Part shown: in pieces, positions 8,460-16,412 of the stretch | How positions within the stretch are numbered: position 1 is the first letter of the stretch | How the letters are laid out: each line of letters begins with the position of its first letter | Virus record (IMG/VR): IMGVR_UViG_3300027754_000211 | Coordinates: 1 to 39,240 of that record | Origin: a virus | Reading direction: 5' to 3' (one strand) | Length of the DNA stretch: 39,240 nt | Notes under the pieces: model-generated | The model's input: only the letters and a program-made list of their open reading frames with translations | The model's database searches: none | Told to the model about the DNA's origin: nothing | Translations under genes and position numbers: made by a program

Positions 8460-9569
8460 ATGATATACGAAAATTTGGTAGTTACCGGTTCACTTAAAGT
8501 AACATCAGGATTAGTGGGTGTTCCAAAAAACACAAAGGCAAATAGACCGGGTAGTCCTACTTCGGGGTCTTTATTTTTTCAACAATCTCCAAGTTCTAGT
8601 TTGTTATATGTTTATACGGGTATACCTAATAACGATAGTGGTTGGGAAGCAGTGGGTAACCAAGCTGCACCTTATAATTCATTCAAATATCGTCAAATTA
8701 TTAACTATGGATATGTTGCCGGTGGTTATAAAGATTCATCTCCATGGAAAAATGTTCATAAAGCAGTATCCGCAACCGACCAAACATCACATTTAGGACA
8801 ATTAATGGATTATCCCGCGAACTATACAAAAGGTGCATGTAGCAAAACAATTCTTTGGATATTTTCCTCAAATACAGGCAATGCATTCACAGGCCCCTCT
8901 ACAGTTTCGGACACATATACTACGGCAGTTAATATGGTAACCGAAACAGGATATACACACCAAACTAAATGGGATATCACAACAGCAAGAGCAGATTGTG
9001 GTGTAATGTTTCAAGAAACAGAGTTTGCATTTATATTCGGTGGATATGCTTCAACTGTAGATGTTTTTAATATGACAACCGAAATATGTTTAACAGGACA
9101 AGGATTATCATCGGTTGGTGGTGCAGAGACCTCTACCGCATTTTCCGATGAAAATAGTGGATATGGTTATACCGATAGTGTAGGAATAAAAATGAATTAT
9201 GCAAATAGAACATTTACTTCAACAACACAATGGGGAGCACATGGTCAACAAAAAGGAATTAGTAGTAAAAATGGTAAGGGATATGCTGGAAATGAAGGTT
9301 CTTATAATGGTGGAAACAATTTAAGAAGATGGCAATTTTCAACAGATACTAATGCCGGTAATGTAACTAAACCAGAAACTAATACGGGAGAAGAAAACTT
9401 TACAATGGGACAAGATTGGCAATATATGTTGGGTAATTATAATGGTTTACAAAATAATAATAACTGGAAGTTTTATTACGCAACCGACAGTGGAACTGCA
9501 GGAGTTAGTGGTTTATCACCAACCGCACAGGCAGGCCAATCATCAGCAATTTGTGGATGGAGACAATAA
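8460..9569 (+). CDS. Fibre-associated virion protein, paralogue B
   Basis: 369 residues, homologous throughout to the preceding gene: same N-terminal VTGS and K-A-N-R-P-G-S-P-T-S-G-S-L segment, Y-R-Q-I-I-N-Y, S-S-P-W-K-N-V-H-K, A-T-D-Q-T, E-T-E-F-A-F-I-F-G-G, N-N-L-R-R-W-Q, G-Q-D-W-Q-Y-M and a C-G-W-R-Q ending. Divergence is spread along the length rather than confined to a cassette, so this looks like an older duplication than the fibre-shaft repeats. Unlike paralogue A, it has its own upstream promoter box. Probably a second adhesin or fibre-connecting protein; function unproven. Confidence 0.7.
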   Translation: MIYENLVVTGSLKVTSGLVGVPKNTKANRPGSPTSGSLFFQQSPSSSLLYVYTGIPNNDSGWEAVGNQAAPYNSFKYRQIINYGYVAGGYKDSSPWKNVHKAVSATDQTSHLGQLMDYPANYTKGACSKTILWIFSSNTGNAFTGPSTVSDTYTTAVNMVTETGYTHQTKWDITTARADCGVMFQETEFAFIFGGYASTVDVFNMTTEICLTGQGLSSVGGAETSTAFSDENSGYGYTDSVGIKMNYANRTFTSTTQWGAHGQQKGISSKNGKGYAGNEGSYNGGNNLRRWQFSTDTNAGNVTKPETNTGEENFTMGQDWQYMLGNYNGLQNNNNWKFYYATDSGTAGVSGLSPTAQAGQSSAICGWRQ

Positions 9570-9596
9570 TATTTGGAAAATTGAAAAAAATTAAGT

Positions 9597-9605
9597 ATAT
9601 TTAGA
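9597..9605 (+). promoter_or_regulatory. Variant late promoter box ATATTTAGA
   Basis: One mismatch to ATATTTATA, 24 nt before the ATG at 9630 in a 60-nt gap with an A-rich leader. It probably starts the 9630-14474 operon. Confidence 0.4.
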
Positions 9606-9629
9606 ATTAATAAAAACAAAAGTTATAAA

Positions 9630-10400
9630 ATGCAAAACGAATTAAAATACGAACAAACAAGATTTTTAGAAGATGAATTAGATGTAAAACTAATTTCAGT
9701 AGCACAAGATTTATCATTCTCCACACCAAAATACAAACTTGATAACTTTGTAGGTGGTGCACAAATTACACCATATGCCAAAATTAAACAATGGTTTATG
9801 GAATTAAGAGCAAGAGAAGATGCGGTTGAACATTTGGAATATCTGGTTAAGAAAAAAGAAATTGAATTAGAAATTGAAGCAGAGAAATTAGAATTTGTAA
9901 CCGATGAAAAGAAAAAGAAATTAATTCAATTAGAAATTTTTGACGGTAATATTGATTTAAGAAAATATAAAAGAAGTCTAAACGATGCCTATAAAGAAAG
10001 AAAATCAATTATAGATTTAATCAAAAGTTTTTTAGATAGTGAAGATGGAAAATTACCAAATGGTGAATCTTTTATGGAAGTATTTAAGCAACCAGAATTA
10101 GAAGCACATTATGAACATGAATATTGGACGGTAAGAATGGCAAAACAGGCAATGTTAGATATGGTTTCTTATGGTAGATTGGGAACAGGTAATTTAGATT
10201 CAATTTTAATGATGAAACCTGAACAACAACAGCAAGTATTATCATTAACTGCACAATATGCTATTACAATGGAAAGAAATGTAAATGAGTTAATGGGAAG
10301 AGCGGCAACAGGAGAACCATTACCATTATTAGAACAAAAATTGAAAGAACAATTAAAATTAGGTTCCGTTAGTAATCAAATAAACGAACAATTATTATAA
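9630..10400 (+). CDS. Uncharacterised phage protein with coiled coil
   Basis: 256 residues, soluble, highly charged. Residues ~60-135 (E-E-I-E-L-E-I-E-A-E-K-like, then K-K-K-K-L-I-Q-L-E) read as a long coiled coil, followed by a helical region with E-Y-W-T-V-R-M-A-K-Q-A and a Gln-rich stretch. There is no signal peptide. I do not recognise the family. It begins a run of six genes with gaps of 0-5 nt and overlaps the next gene by one base (TAATG), so the two are probably translated together and may work together in fibre assembly. Confidence 0.65.
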   Translation: MQNELKYEQTRFLEDELDVKLISVAQDLSFSTPKYKLDNFVGGAQITPYAKIKQWFMELRAREDAVEHLEYLVKKKEIELEIEAEKLEFVTDEKKKKLIQLEIFDGNIDLRKYKRSLNDAYKERKSIIDLIKSFLDSEDGKLPNGESFMEVFKQPELEAHYEHEYWTVRMAKQAMLDMVSYGRLGTGNLDSILMMKPEQQQQVLSLTAQYAITMERNVNELMGRAATGEPLPLLEQKLKEQLKLGSVSNQINEQLL

Positions 10401-11134
10401 TGATACACATTTTATTCAAACCAGTAAACACACCGGGTTATATTAAAGTAATAGGAACATATTTGAATTATTCAGTAGGTAGAATACCTGATGAATATTG
10501 TGATAATAGAGTTGAACTACATAAAATAGATGCAATTGTAATTCCAGAAAATATTGCACCTGGATATAAATTTGCAGACATATATGGAGATTATGTATCC
10601 GTTAAAAAGAATACACAACTTGCCGAAGACTTTTCTTTATTACAATCCGATGAAGACCAGACAATAAAAGTTAGATACTTCTTAACGGAAGAAGATAGAC
10701 AATTGGCTGTAACTTTTAATAAAATTGTAATGAAAAAAATTATAAGTGATAGATTTACCGAAAGATTGAAAGAATTGATGTTTGACGCATCACTATTAGA
10801 AAAAGCAACTTGGGAAGAACAAAAAAGAGAAGCATTATTATATCAATCGGACAATACGGCAAATACTCCTTTAATTGATATTTTAGCAATCGGAAGAGAA
10901 TTAACAAAAGTTGAATTGGTAACAAAAATTATCAATAATGTAAACACATATAATACAGCATTAGCAAACTTATTAGTTGAACAACAACAATTGGAGCAAA
11001 GAGTAAAAGCATGTGTAACTATTGCAGATTGTCATAGATTAAGACATGAGAAATTTGGATTTAGTGTTAGTTATCAACAACAAATGGATGAAAATATTCC
11101 AACAACCCCATTGACACTTCAAATGGATTTCTAA
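10400..11134 (+). CDS. Probable tail-fibre assembly-type protein
   Basis: 244 residues. The second half contains A-T-W-E-E-Q-K-R-E-A-L-L-Y, a T-P-L-I-D-I-L-A-I-G-R segment, then repeated helices with V-x-K-I-I-N-N-V and Q-Q-L-E-Q-R-V-K-A-C. This pattern resembles the helical DUF4376-type region of tail-fibre assembly chaperones (recognition from memory; moderate). The first ~120 residues are mixed beta and were not recognised. Coupled to the previous gene by a one-base overlap. Could instead be a structural protein. Confidence 0.5.
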   Translation: MIHILFKPVNTPGYIKVIGTYLNYSVGRIPDEYCDNRVELHKIDAIVIPENIAPGYKFADIYGDYVSVKKNTQLAEDFSLLQSDEDQTIKVRYFLTEEDRQLAVTFNKIVMKKIISDRFTERLKELMFDASLLEKATWEEQKREALLYQSDNTANTPLIDILAIGRELTKVELVTKIINNVNTYNTALANLLVEQQQLEQRVKACVTIADCHRLRHEKFGFSVSYQQQMDENIPTTPLTLQMDF

Positions 11135-11139
11135 ATTTT

Positions 11140-11784
11140 ATGGAAAATAGTTATTTAGATACTTACGAATATGGTTTAATTGCAACCGATATGGTGGATA
11201 TTACTATTCTACCAACTTTATGTGAAAAAATATTAGGAAAGGAAGAATATATAAAAAATCTAAATGACAAATCCAGAGTTCCATTCAAATATGTAAATAA
11301 AGATAGTATCACCCAATATCACTATTATTATAGTTTAATGGAATTAGGTATTGAAGAAGTTGATATAATTGTTGTAAAAATAAAAGAACTGGTTTTCAAA
11401 TTATTTGGTTGGGAAACATTTTATCTTAAAATGTGGGGAAACATATATCGCAAAGGAGACTATATAGGATTACACAAACATATGGATAATAAAAGTCATA
11501 CAAAATATCCATACGCAATAAGTGGACATTGTTTTGTACATTCCACACAACCAACTGCAACTACATTCTTTTTTAGAAATCATAAAAAAAGCCCACACGA
11601 CTCTACTTTCAAAGAGCTGGATGTTCCAAATATTCCTGGTGAAATTACATTATTTTCATCTTATATAGAACACGAATTCAAACAATGGGATGGTGATTTG
11701 AGAATTAGCTTGGCATTTGATATTAATAACCAACCGGATGCTGATATTGAATTATTAGAAAAATGGAAATTTATAAAAGTATAA
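11140..11784 (+). CDS. 2OG-Fe(II) oxygenase, prolyl-hydroxylase-like
   Basis: 214 residues. The C-terminal half has the double-stranded beta-helix pattern of small 2-oxoglutarate/Fe(II) dioxygenases: M-W-G-N-I-Y-R-K-G-D-Y, H112-K-H114-M-D116 (HxD iron motif), I-P-G-E-I-T-L-F-S-S followed by H178, and R188-I-S-L-A-F-D, where the Arg binds 2-oxoglutarate. The order and spacing fit the putative 2OG-FeII_Oxy_5-type family. Such enzymes hydroxylate protein side chains or other small substrates; the substrate here cannot be read from sequence. It sits next to fibre genes and three further redox/SAM enzymes in the same operon, which suggests late modification of virion or envelope components (inference). 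Confidence 0.8.
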   Translation: MENSYLDTYEYGLIATDMVDITILPTLCEKILGKEEYIKNLNDKSRVPFKYVNKDSITQYHYYYSLMELGIEEVDIIVVKIKELVFKLFGWETFYLKMWGNIYRKGDYIGLHKHMDNKSHTKYPYAISGHCFVHSTQPTATTFFFRNHKKSPHDSTFKELDVPNIPGEITLFSSYIEHEFKQWDGDLRISLAFDINNQPDADIELLEKWKFIKV

Positions 11785-11785
11785 T

Positions 11786-12784
11786 ATGAATTTTGCAATA
11801 AATGGTTCCTGTTCTAAAGGTTGTTCATTTTGTTTCACCAAAGAAGATGCTAGATTAAAACATACATTGGGTGAAATGAGTATTGATATGGCTGAAAAGT
11901 TAATAACTCATTACAAAATAAAAGATAATAGGGAAGAAATTACAATATTAGGTGGAGAACCTACTCAACATTCAAACTTTTCAGGTTTAATTGATTATAT
12001 ATTTTCCAAAGGCCTTAAAGTTAATTTAGTTAGTAATTTATTATTTGGAAATATTATAAAAGATTATCTAATTAATAATATTAGAAATATCAAATGGATG
12101 TTACCAAATGCAGCAGAATTGGATGAGAAAAATAGATTACCAATATTCAAAAAGAATTATTTAGAATTATATCATGCATACCAAAATACATGGGGATTTG
12201 AAGAAAGTCCAAGATTGTATTTAGCATTAACCATTTCATCGGATTGGGAAAAACGAAACATATATGAATATATTAAATGGTTATATTTGGCATTAGATGG
12301 TAAAGTAAATGCAATTCGTTTAGGAATAGATTTGACAGGAACATACTTACTTAATAATAAAGAATTGGGTAAAGAAATAACAAAGATTTTGAAATTTGGA
12401 GAATACAATGATATTTTAATTACATCGGATTGTCAAGTTCCACCCTGTTTATGGGAAGGAAAAACAAAAGAAGCTGTATACGAAAATTCGTTGGGATTTG
12501 CAACTTTCAAAATAGCAAACTATGATACGATTTGTGGATATATGCCATTGGATGTTTTTCCGGATGGTAGTTCTATTCATTGTTATCCGTTACAAGACAA
12601 AGTAAAAATAGATAATGTATTAAATATTGTGGGTGAAGATAGACCACAAAGTTTAAGAGATACATTTGATAATTTATATATTGAAAACCATAAAAATTAT
12701 ACACTACCTACAATATGTCAGGAGTGTACATTCTACCCAAATGATTGTAATGGAATTTGTGGTGGATGTTTAGAAGGAAATTAG
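11786..12784 (+). CDS. Radical SAM protein with SPASM-like C-terminal cysteines
   Basis: 332 residues, start one base after the previous stop. C9-x3-C13-x2-C16 at the very N-terminus is the [4Fe-4S] motif of radical SAM enzymes, followed by L-G-G-E-P-T (SAM binding) at ~55-60. The C-terminal ~100 residues contain C-Q-V-P-P-C, I-C-G-Y, a P-D-G-S-S-I-H-C segment, and a final cluster C-Q-E-C-x6-C-x3-C-x2-C. This layout is that of SPASM/twitch domains that carry auxiliary Fe-S clusters. SPASM proteins mostly modify peptides or proteins. No separate small precursor peptide gene is visible nearby, so an existing phage or host protein could be the substrate. The class is strongly supported; the reaction is not. 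Confidence 0.85.
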   Translation: MNFAINGSCSKGCSFCFTKEDARLKHTLGEMSIDMAEKLITHYKIKDNREEITILGGEPTQHSNFSGLIDYIFSKGLKVNLVSNLLFGNIIKDYLINNIRNIKWMLPNAAELDEKNRLPIFKKNYLELYHAYQNTWGFEESPRLYLALTISSDWEKRNIYEYIKWLYLALDGKVNAIRLGIDLTGTYLLNNKELGKEITKILKFGEYNDILITSDCQVPPCLWEGKTKEAVYENSLGFATFKIANYDTICGYMPLDVFPDGSSIHCYPLQDKVKIDNVLNIVGEDRPQSLRDTFDNLYIENHKNYTLPTICQECTFYPNDCNGICGGCLEGN

Positions 12785-12786
12785 TT

Positions 12787-13812
12787 ATGAAAAAAATATT
12801 CTCAGTCCCACTTAATCCAATGATTTCCGAAAAAGATTTCTTTGAAAAGTTTTACCCATTCTTACACAAATATAAAGATTGGATTTATGACATTTATTTT
12901 ACTTGTAGAGTACCACCATTTGGACAAGATGCAATGGGTTCTGTATTTGTATCGGAAGATAAAACGACTTTATTTGATAATGCATTAATGATACAAAAAT
13001 CTTTAGGTATTAGAATCAGTGCAACTTTCAATAATGTAAATATATCACCAAAGTATGACAATTATAAATTATTTGTTGACAACTTAAAACCTTTATACGA
13101 TAGAGGATTGAGATGCATTACTATTCCACATGCACATTGGGTATCAATGGGTTTACACAATGAGTTTCCTGAAATGGAAATTAAAAATACAATTCTTAGA
13201 AAGGTTGCAACTGGACAAGATTTTATCTATGCAGCAGAACAAGGATTTGACTATGTTAATTTGGATAGAATATTAATGAGAGACATTGAAGAATTAAAAA
13301 ATATCAAAAGAGCACAAACTCACTTCTACGAAAAAACAGGTAAATATGTTAAAATATCTTTACTTACAAACGAAGGATGTTTGGGCAGATGTCCTATGAT
13401 GGATGAACATTACTCTTATAATAATTTAAGAGAAGATAATGAACTTCCATATTTTAGACATGAAATATCAAAACATACTTGTGAATATAAATGGGAAGAT
13501 GAGATTAACGCATTCTTCTTTAAGACGGGAGTAATTCCACCATTTAAGAAAGAGTATGATGAGTTTTTGGAGTATATTGATGTCTTTAAGATGCATGGTA
13601 GGGATAGTTTGAACAGATTGGATGAAACCATTGAAATCGTATCAAACTACGCAGAAGGTAACGAAATACTTGCTAATGCATCGGAGATTTATTTGGATGG
13701 AATACCTTCGGAAGAATTGAGAGGTTGGAGAAATAAAATTAAAAAATGTAAATTTCAATGTTGGGATTGTAATTATTGTGAAATTGTTGCAGAACATAAA
13801 AAGAAAAAATAA
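12787..13812 (+). CDS. TIM-barrel protein resembling peptidase U32 family
   Basis: 341 residues from the ATG at 12787, three bases after the radical SAM stop. An in-frame ATG at 12757 would overlap that gene and begins poorly. The middle has I-T-I-P-H-A-H, a F-D-Y-V-N-L-D-R-I-L-M-R-D segment, then V-K-I-S-L-L-T-N-E-G-C-L-G-R-C-P; the last part ends in C-K-F-Q-C-W-D-C-N-Y-C. The D-R-x-L-x-R-D strand followed by a G-C-L-x-x-C turn is reminiscent of U32 'peptidases' (YhbU/UbiU type), which bind a [4Fe-4S] cluster and act in RNA or ubiquinone hydroxylation. The number of cysteines supports a metal cluster. Family assignment is moderate; a radical-SAM partner role is an alternative. Confidence 0.55.
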   Translation: MKKIFSVPLNPMISEKDFFEKFYPFLHKYKDWIYDIYFTCRVPPFGQDAMGSVFVSEDKTTLFDNALMIQKSLGIRISATFNNVNISPKYDNYKLFVDNLKPLYDRGLRCITIPHAHWVSMGLHNEFPEMEIKNTILRKVATGQDFIYAAEQGFDYVNLDRILMRDIEELKNIKRAQTHFYEKTGKYVKISLLTNEGCLGRCPMMDEHYSYNNLREDNELPYFRHEISKHTCEYKWEDEINAFFFKTGVIPPFKKEYDEFLEYIDVFKMHGRDSLNRLDETIEIVSNYAEGNEILANASEIYLDGIPSEELRGWRNKIKKCKFQCWDCNYCEIVAEHKKKK

Positions 13813-14474
13813 TGGACTTAATTGAACATATAGAAAAATCATTACATTGGTCTGATTTGGAAGTATCTAAATTAAGACAAGATGTATTAGACATTCCAGG
13901 AATTAGTAGTAACAAAGTTAAAATGTTTTTGAATAACCTTTGTAGTTTGCCCAATTCAACATATTTGGAAATTGGAGTATATAGAGGTTCAACATTTTGT
14001 TCAGCAATTTATGGTAATGATATAACAGCAATTGGAATTGATAATTGGAGTGCACCATTCATAACACCATCTAACCCAACACATAAAATGAATTCAATAT
14101 TTAAGCAAAGGGCTGAAAACCCAAAGGATGAATTTTTGAATAATGTAAAAAAGTATGGTAAGGTAGAAAACATAAAAGTATTTAGAGCAAATTATTTGGA
14201 TTTTGATTATACAACAATTCCACAAGTTGATATTATTTTTTATGATGGTGAGACTAAATTTTTTGACAGATATAATATAATAAAAAAATTATTACCTGCA
14301 ATGAAAAATGAATGTATTATAATATTTGATGATTGGAATTGGGAAAATGATAAAGCACTACAATCAATAAAAGATAGTGGTTTATTTATAAAATACCAAA
14401 AAAACATATATACAAAAGGTGAAGATGCAACCGATTATTGGAATGGATTGGGTATCTTTATCTTACAAAAATAA
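13812..14474 (+). CDS. Class I SAM-dependent methyltransferase
   Basis: 220 residues, start overlapping the previous stop (TAATGG). Residues ~55-62 hold motif I (Y-L-E-I-G-V-Y-R-G-S-T), followed by I-G-I-D-N-W (acidic SAM ribose ligand), a D-I-I-F-Y-D-G-E segment and I-I-F-D-D-W-N-W. This is the pattern of Methyltransf_24-type enzymes, often found with sugar or tail-modifying genes. The substrate is unknown. It closes the coupled set oxygenase, radical SAM, U32-like, methyltransferase. No transcription terminator was found behind it, so transcription may run on into 14501. Confidence 0.8.
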   Translation: MDLIEHIEKSLHWSDLEVSKLRQDVLDIPGISSNKVKMFLNNLCSLPNSTYLEIGVYRGSTFCSAIYGNDITAIGIDNWSAPFITPSNPTHKMNSIFKQRAENPKDEFLNNVKKYGKVENIKVFRANYLDFDYTTIPQVDIIFYDGETKFFDRYNIIKKLLPAMKNECIIIFDDWNWENDKALQSIKDSGLFIKYQKNIYTKGEDATDYWNGLGIFILQK

Positions 14475-14500
14475 TTTCTTAACAACAAAAACAAACAACA

Positions 14501-15373
14501 ATGAAAAAACAGCTATCGCTTTTGTTAGCAACATTGTTTATTGTAATTGCTTCATTTAGTCAATATAGTAGCAGTGCAATAAAACAGGGAGTTGGTGAGG
14601 TTAAAAAGGACACAATAGAAAACACTTTGGAAGAAGTGATTGTATCTGCAAAACCTTATCCTCAATTTAAGTTAGTTGGTGACTACAAACAACCAGCATG
14701 GACATTAGTCCGCAAGTTTCCATCTACAAGAGTATATGTAATGACACCTCCGGGTACTATTATGTATGAAAAGTGGTTTGATGTTAGAACTCCAAGAGAT
14801 GGGTCACCTTCCGAAGTTAGAATGAGAGATGAATTTGCATTTGGACTTGGTAAAAGATTGGAATTAGATTTTTATATGCATACGGTCTATAAAAACAACA
14901 ACGAAGCTTTATCTACATTTGGATTTAGAGGATTTAGTTGGGAAGTTAGATATGCATTGGCAGATTGGGGTAAAATTCCAGGCAATCCAACACTTTATTT
15001 TGAACACAAACTATTAAACCAAAAAAGACAAGGCATAGAACCTAAGATTTTATTGGGAGATAGAATTGGTAAAAAAGGTATTTGGGGTTTGAATTTAATT
15101 TTAGAAGCAGATGTTGCAAAATTAAGAAAAGACCAAAATAGAGAGTGGGCATACACAGCATCTTATGGAAACATCGTTAATGATGATTTAACAATGGGAA
15201 TTTCTCATATGTTTAGATATAATGATGTAAAACAAACACAAGAGTGGTATGTCGGCCCATTGGTTCAGTATCGTTTTAACGGACATGGTTATTTGAATGT
15301 CGAACATATGCCAGGTTTGAATGACGCTGCAAAAAAATCTAGAACCATAATAATATTTGGATGGAGATTTTAA
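14501..15373 (+). CDS. Secreted small outer-membrane barrel with TonB-box-like segment
   Basis: 290 residues. M-K-K followed by a hydrophobic stretch L-S-L-L-L-A-T-L-F-I-V-I and A-S-F-S-Q is a clear Sec signal peptide of the Bacteroidota type. Residues 43-50 read L-E-E-V-I-V-S-A, close to the TonB box of TonB-dependent transporters. There is no room for a plug domain. The remaining ~200 residues alternate polar and aromatic residues like beta strands (L-E-L-D-F-Y-M-H, T-L-Y-F-E-H-K, W-G-L-N-L-I-L) and end in F-G-W-R-F, the C-terminal Phe typical of BAM-assembled barrels. The leader is A/C-rich like host genes. The gene overlaps the next by 13 nt. It is likely a moron acting on the infected cell, not a virion part; function inferred. 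Confidence 0.7.
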   Translation: MKKQLSLLLATLFIVIASFSQYSSSAIKQGVGEVKKDTIENTLEEVIVSAKPYPQFKLVGDYKQPAWTLVRKFPSTRVYVMTPPGTIMYEKWFDVRTPRDGSPSEVRMRDEFAFGLGKRLELDFYMHTVYKNNNEALSTFGFRGFSWEVRYALADWGKIPGNPTLYFEHKLLNQKRQGIEPKILLGDRIGKKGIWGLNLILEADVAKLRKDQNREWAYTASYGNIVNDDLTMGISHMFRYNDVKQTQEWYVGPLVQYRFNGHGYLNVEHMPGLNDAAKKSRTIIIFGWRF

Positions 15374-16365
15374 TTAAAGGACAAGAATTTCTTATCTATT
15401 TAATGTTAATAATGTTCATAACAGGTATCCTCAAAGAAAGAGGGTACCTGATGGACGTTTTTAAGTTATTGGAACAAAGGGTAAAGTCAAAAAGATTAGT
15501 AGTATTTTTAGTATCACTATTTGGAGGTATCTTACCAATTCCAGGTAGAGTTGCAATTTCGGCAAGTATGTTGAATACCATTGCACCTATCGATAGACAG
15601 AAAAGAAAGAAATTTGGTGTGATTGATTATTTAGCAACACATCATTATTACCTGTGGTCTCCCTTAGAAAAAACAGTTATTATTCCTATGGCAGTTTTGG
15701 GATTGACTTATATGCAATTTATGTCATACATTTGGCCACTATTACTAATATCGGGTTTATACATTGGATATTATATTACATCATTAAAAGAAGATGAGAT
15801 TGAAATTGATACAAAAGATGAACCTATAAATTGGAAGAACATTGGATTGGTAGTTTTACCCTTCCTTTTGACAATATTAATAAGTTGTGTTACGGATTAT
15901 TACTTTGCAGCATTTACTGCATTTACGACTTATTTAATAACATATTCAAATAGTTGGAAAAAACTATTAAGTTATATCAACTGGCAATTGGTTTTTATTG
16001 TTGCCGGTATAATTATATTAGGTAATTTTATCAACTCATACTATTCATTAATGGAATCTTATATAAAAACATATAATAATCCAAAAAATATATTAGTAGT
16101 ATCAGTTATTTCATTTTTAGTATCGTTTTTATTGGGGTCATCAACTAAGTATGCAAGCATAGTTAGTTTGTTGACAAGTGTGTTTGGAATGCATTATTTT
16201 GTATTATTTTTTACATTAGAATATTCGGCATATTTGATATCACCATCCCATAAATGCTTGCCAATAGGTCAAAAATATTTCCACACCGGATTTATGACAT
16301 ACTTAAAGGCATTGATAATTTGGATAAGTATTATGATAACATATGCTATCACAACTATTTTGTAA
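15361..16365 (+). CDS. DUF401-family integral inner-membrane protein
   Basis: 334 residues with about nine or ten hydrophobic segments. After the second segment comes G-G-I-L-P-I-P-G-R-V-A-I-S-A, and near the end I-S-P-S-H-K-C-L-P-I-G-Q-K-Y-F; both are landmarks of DUF401 membrane proteins, a group related to ion/organic-acid permeases. Bacterial members are somewhat longer, so this is a compact version. The ATG lies inside the last codons of the outer-membrane gene, which predicts translational coupling and a joint role of the two membranes. A transporter function is inferred from the family; no substrate is known. Membrane permeases of this kind are unusual between tail-fibre genes. Confidence 0.75.
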   Translation: MEILIKGQEFLIYLMLIMFITGILKERGYLMDVFKLLEQRVKSKRLVVFLVSLFGGILPIPGRVAISASMLNTIAPIDRQKRKKFGVIDYLATHHYYLWSPLEKTVIIPMAVLGLTYMQFMSYIWPLLLISGLYIGYYITSLKEDEIEIDTKDEPINWKNIGLVVLPFLLTILISCVTDYYFAAFTAFTTYLITYSNSWKKLLSYINWQLVFIVAGIIILGNFINSYYSLMESYIKTYNNPKNILVVSVISFLVSFLLGSSTKYASIVSLLTSVFGMHYFVLFFTLEYSAYLISPSHKCLPIGQKYFHTGFMTYLKALIIWISIMITYAITTIL

Positions 16366-16372
16366 AAATAAA

Positions 16373-16394
16373 ATATTTATAAACGATATTTATA
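16373..16394 (+). promoter_or_regulatory. Double late promoter box ATATTTATA x2
   Basis: Two exact copies at 16373-16381 and 16386-16394, separated by 4 nt; the second lies 18 nt before the ATG at 16413. It restarts transcription after the membrane-protein pair. Confidence 0.6.
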
Positions 16395-16412
16395 ACAAAC
16401 ATAAAGAATTAA

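Noticed and set aside
7316-9569. Diversity-generating retroelement (template and variable repeat) near the paralogous adhesins
   Set aside because: The paralogues differ along their whole length, not only at adenine positions of a terminal repeat, and no reverse transcriptase is present in the window.
12757-12786. Earlier start (MWWMFRRK...) for the U32-like gene
   Set aside because: It would overlap the Cys-rich end of the radical SAM gene; the ATG at 12787 sits 3 nt after that stop and begins a normal N-terminus.
14430-14500. Host-type promoter before the outer-membrane gene
   Set aside because: A/C-rich leader looks host-like, but I could not find a TTTG / TAnnTTTG pair with proper spacing.
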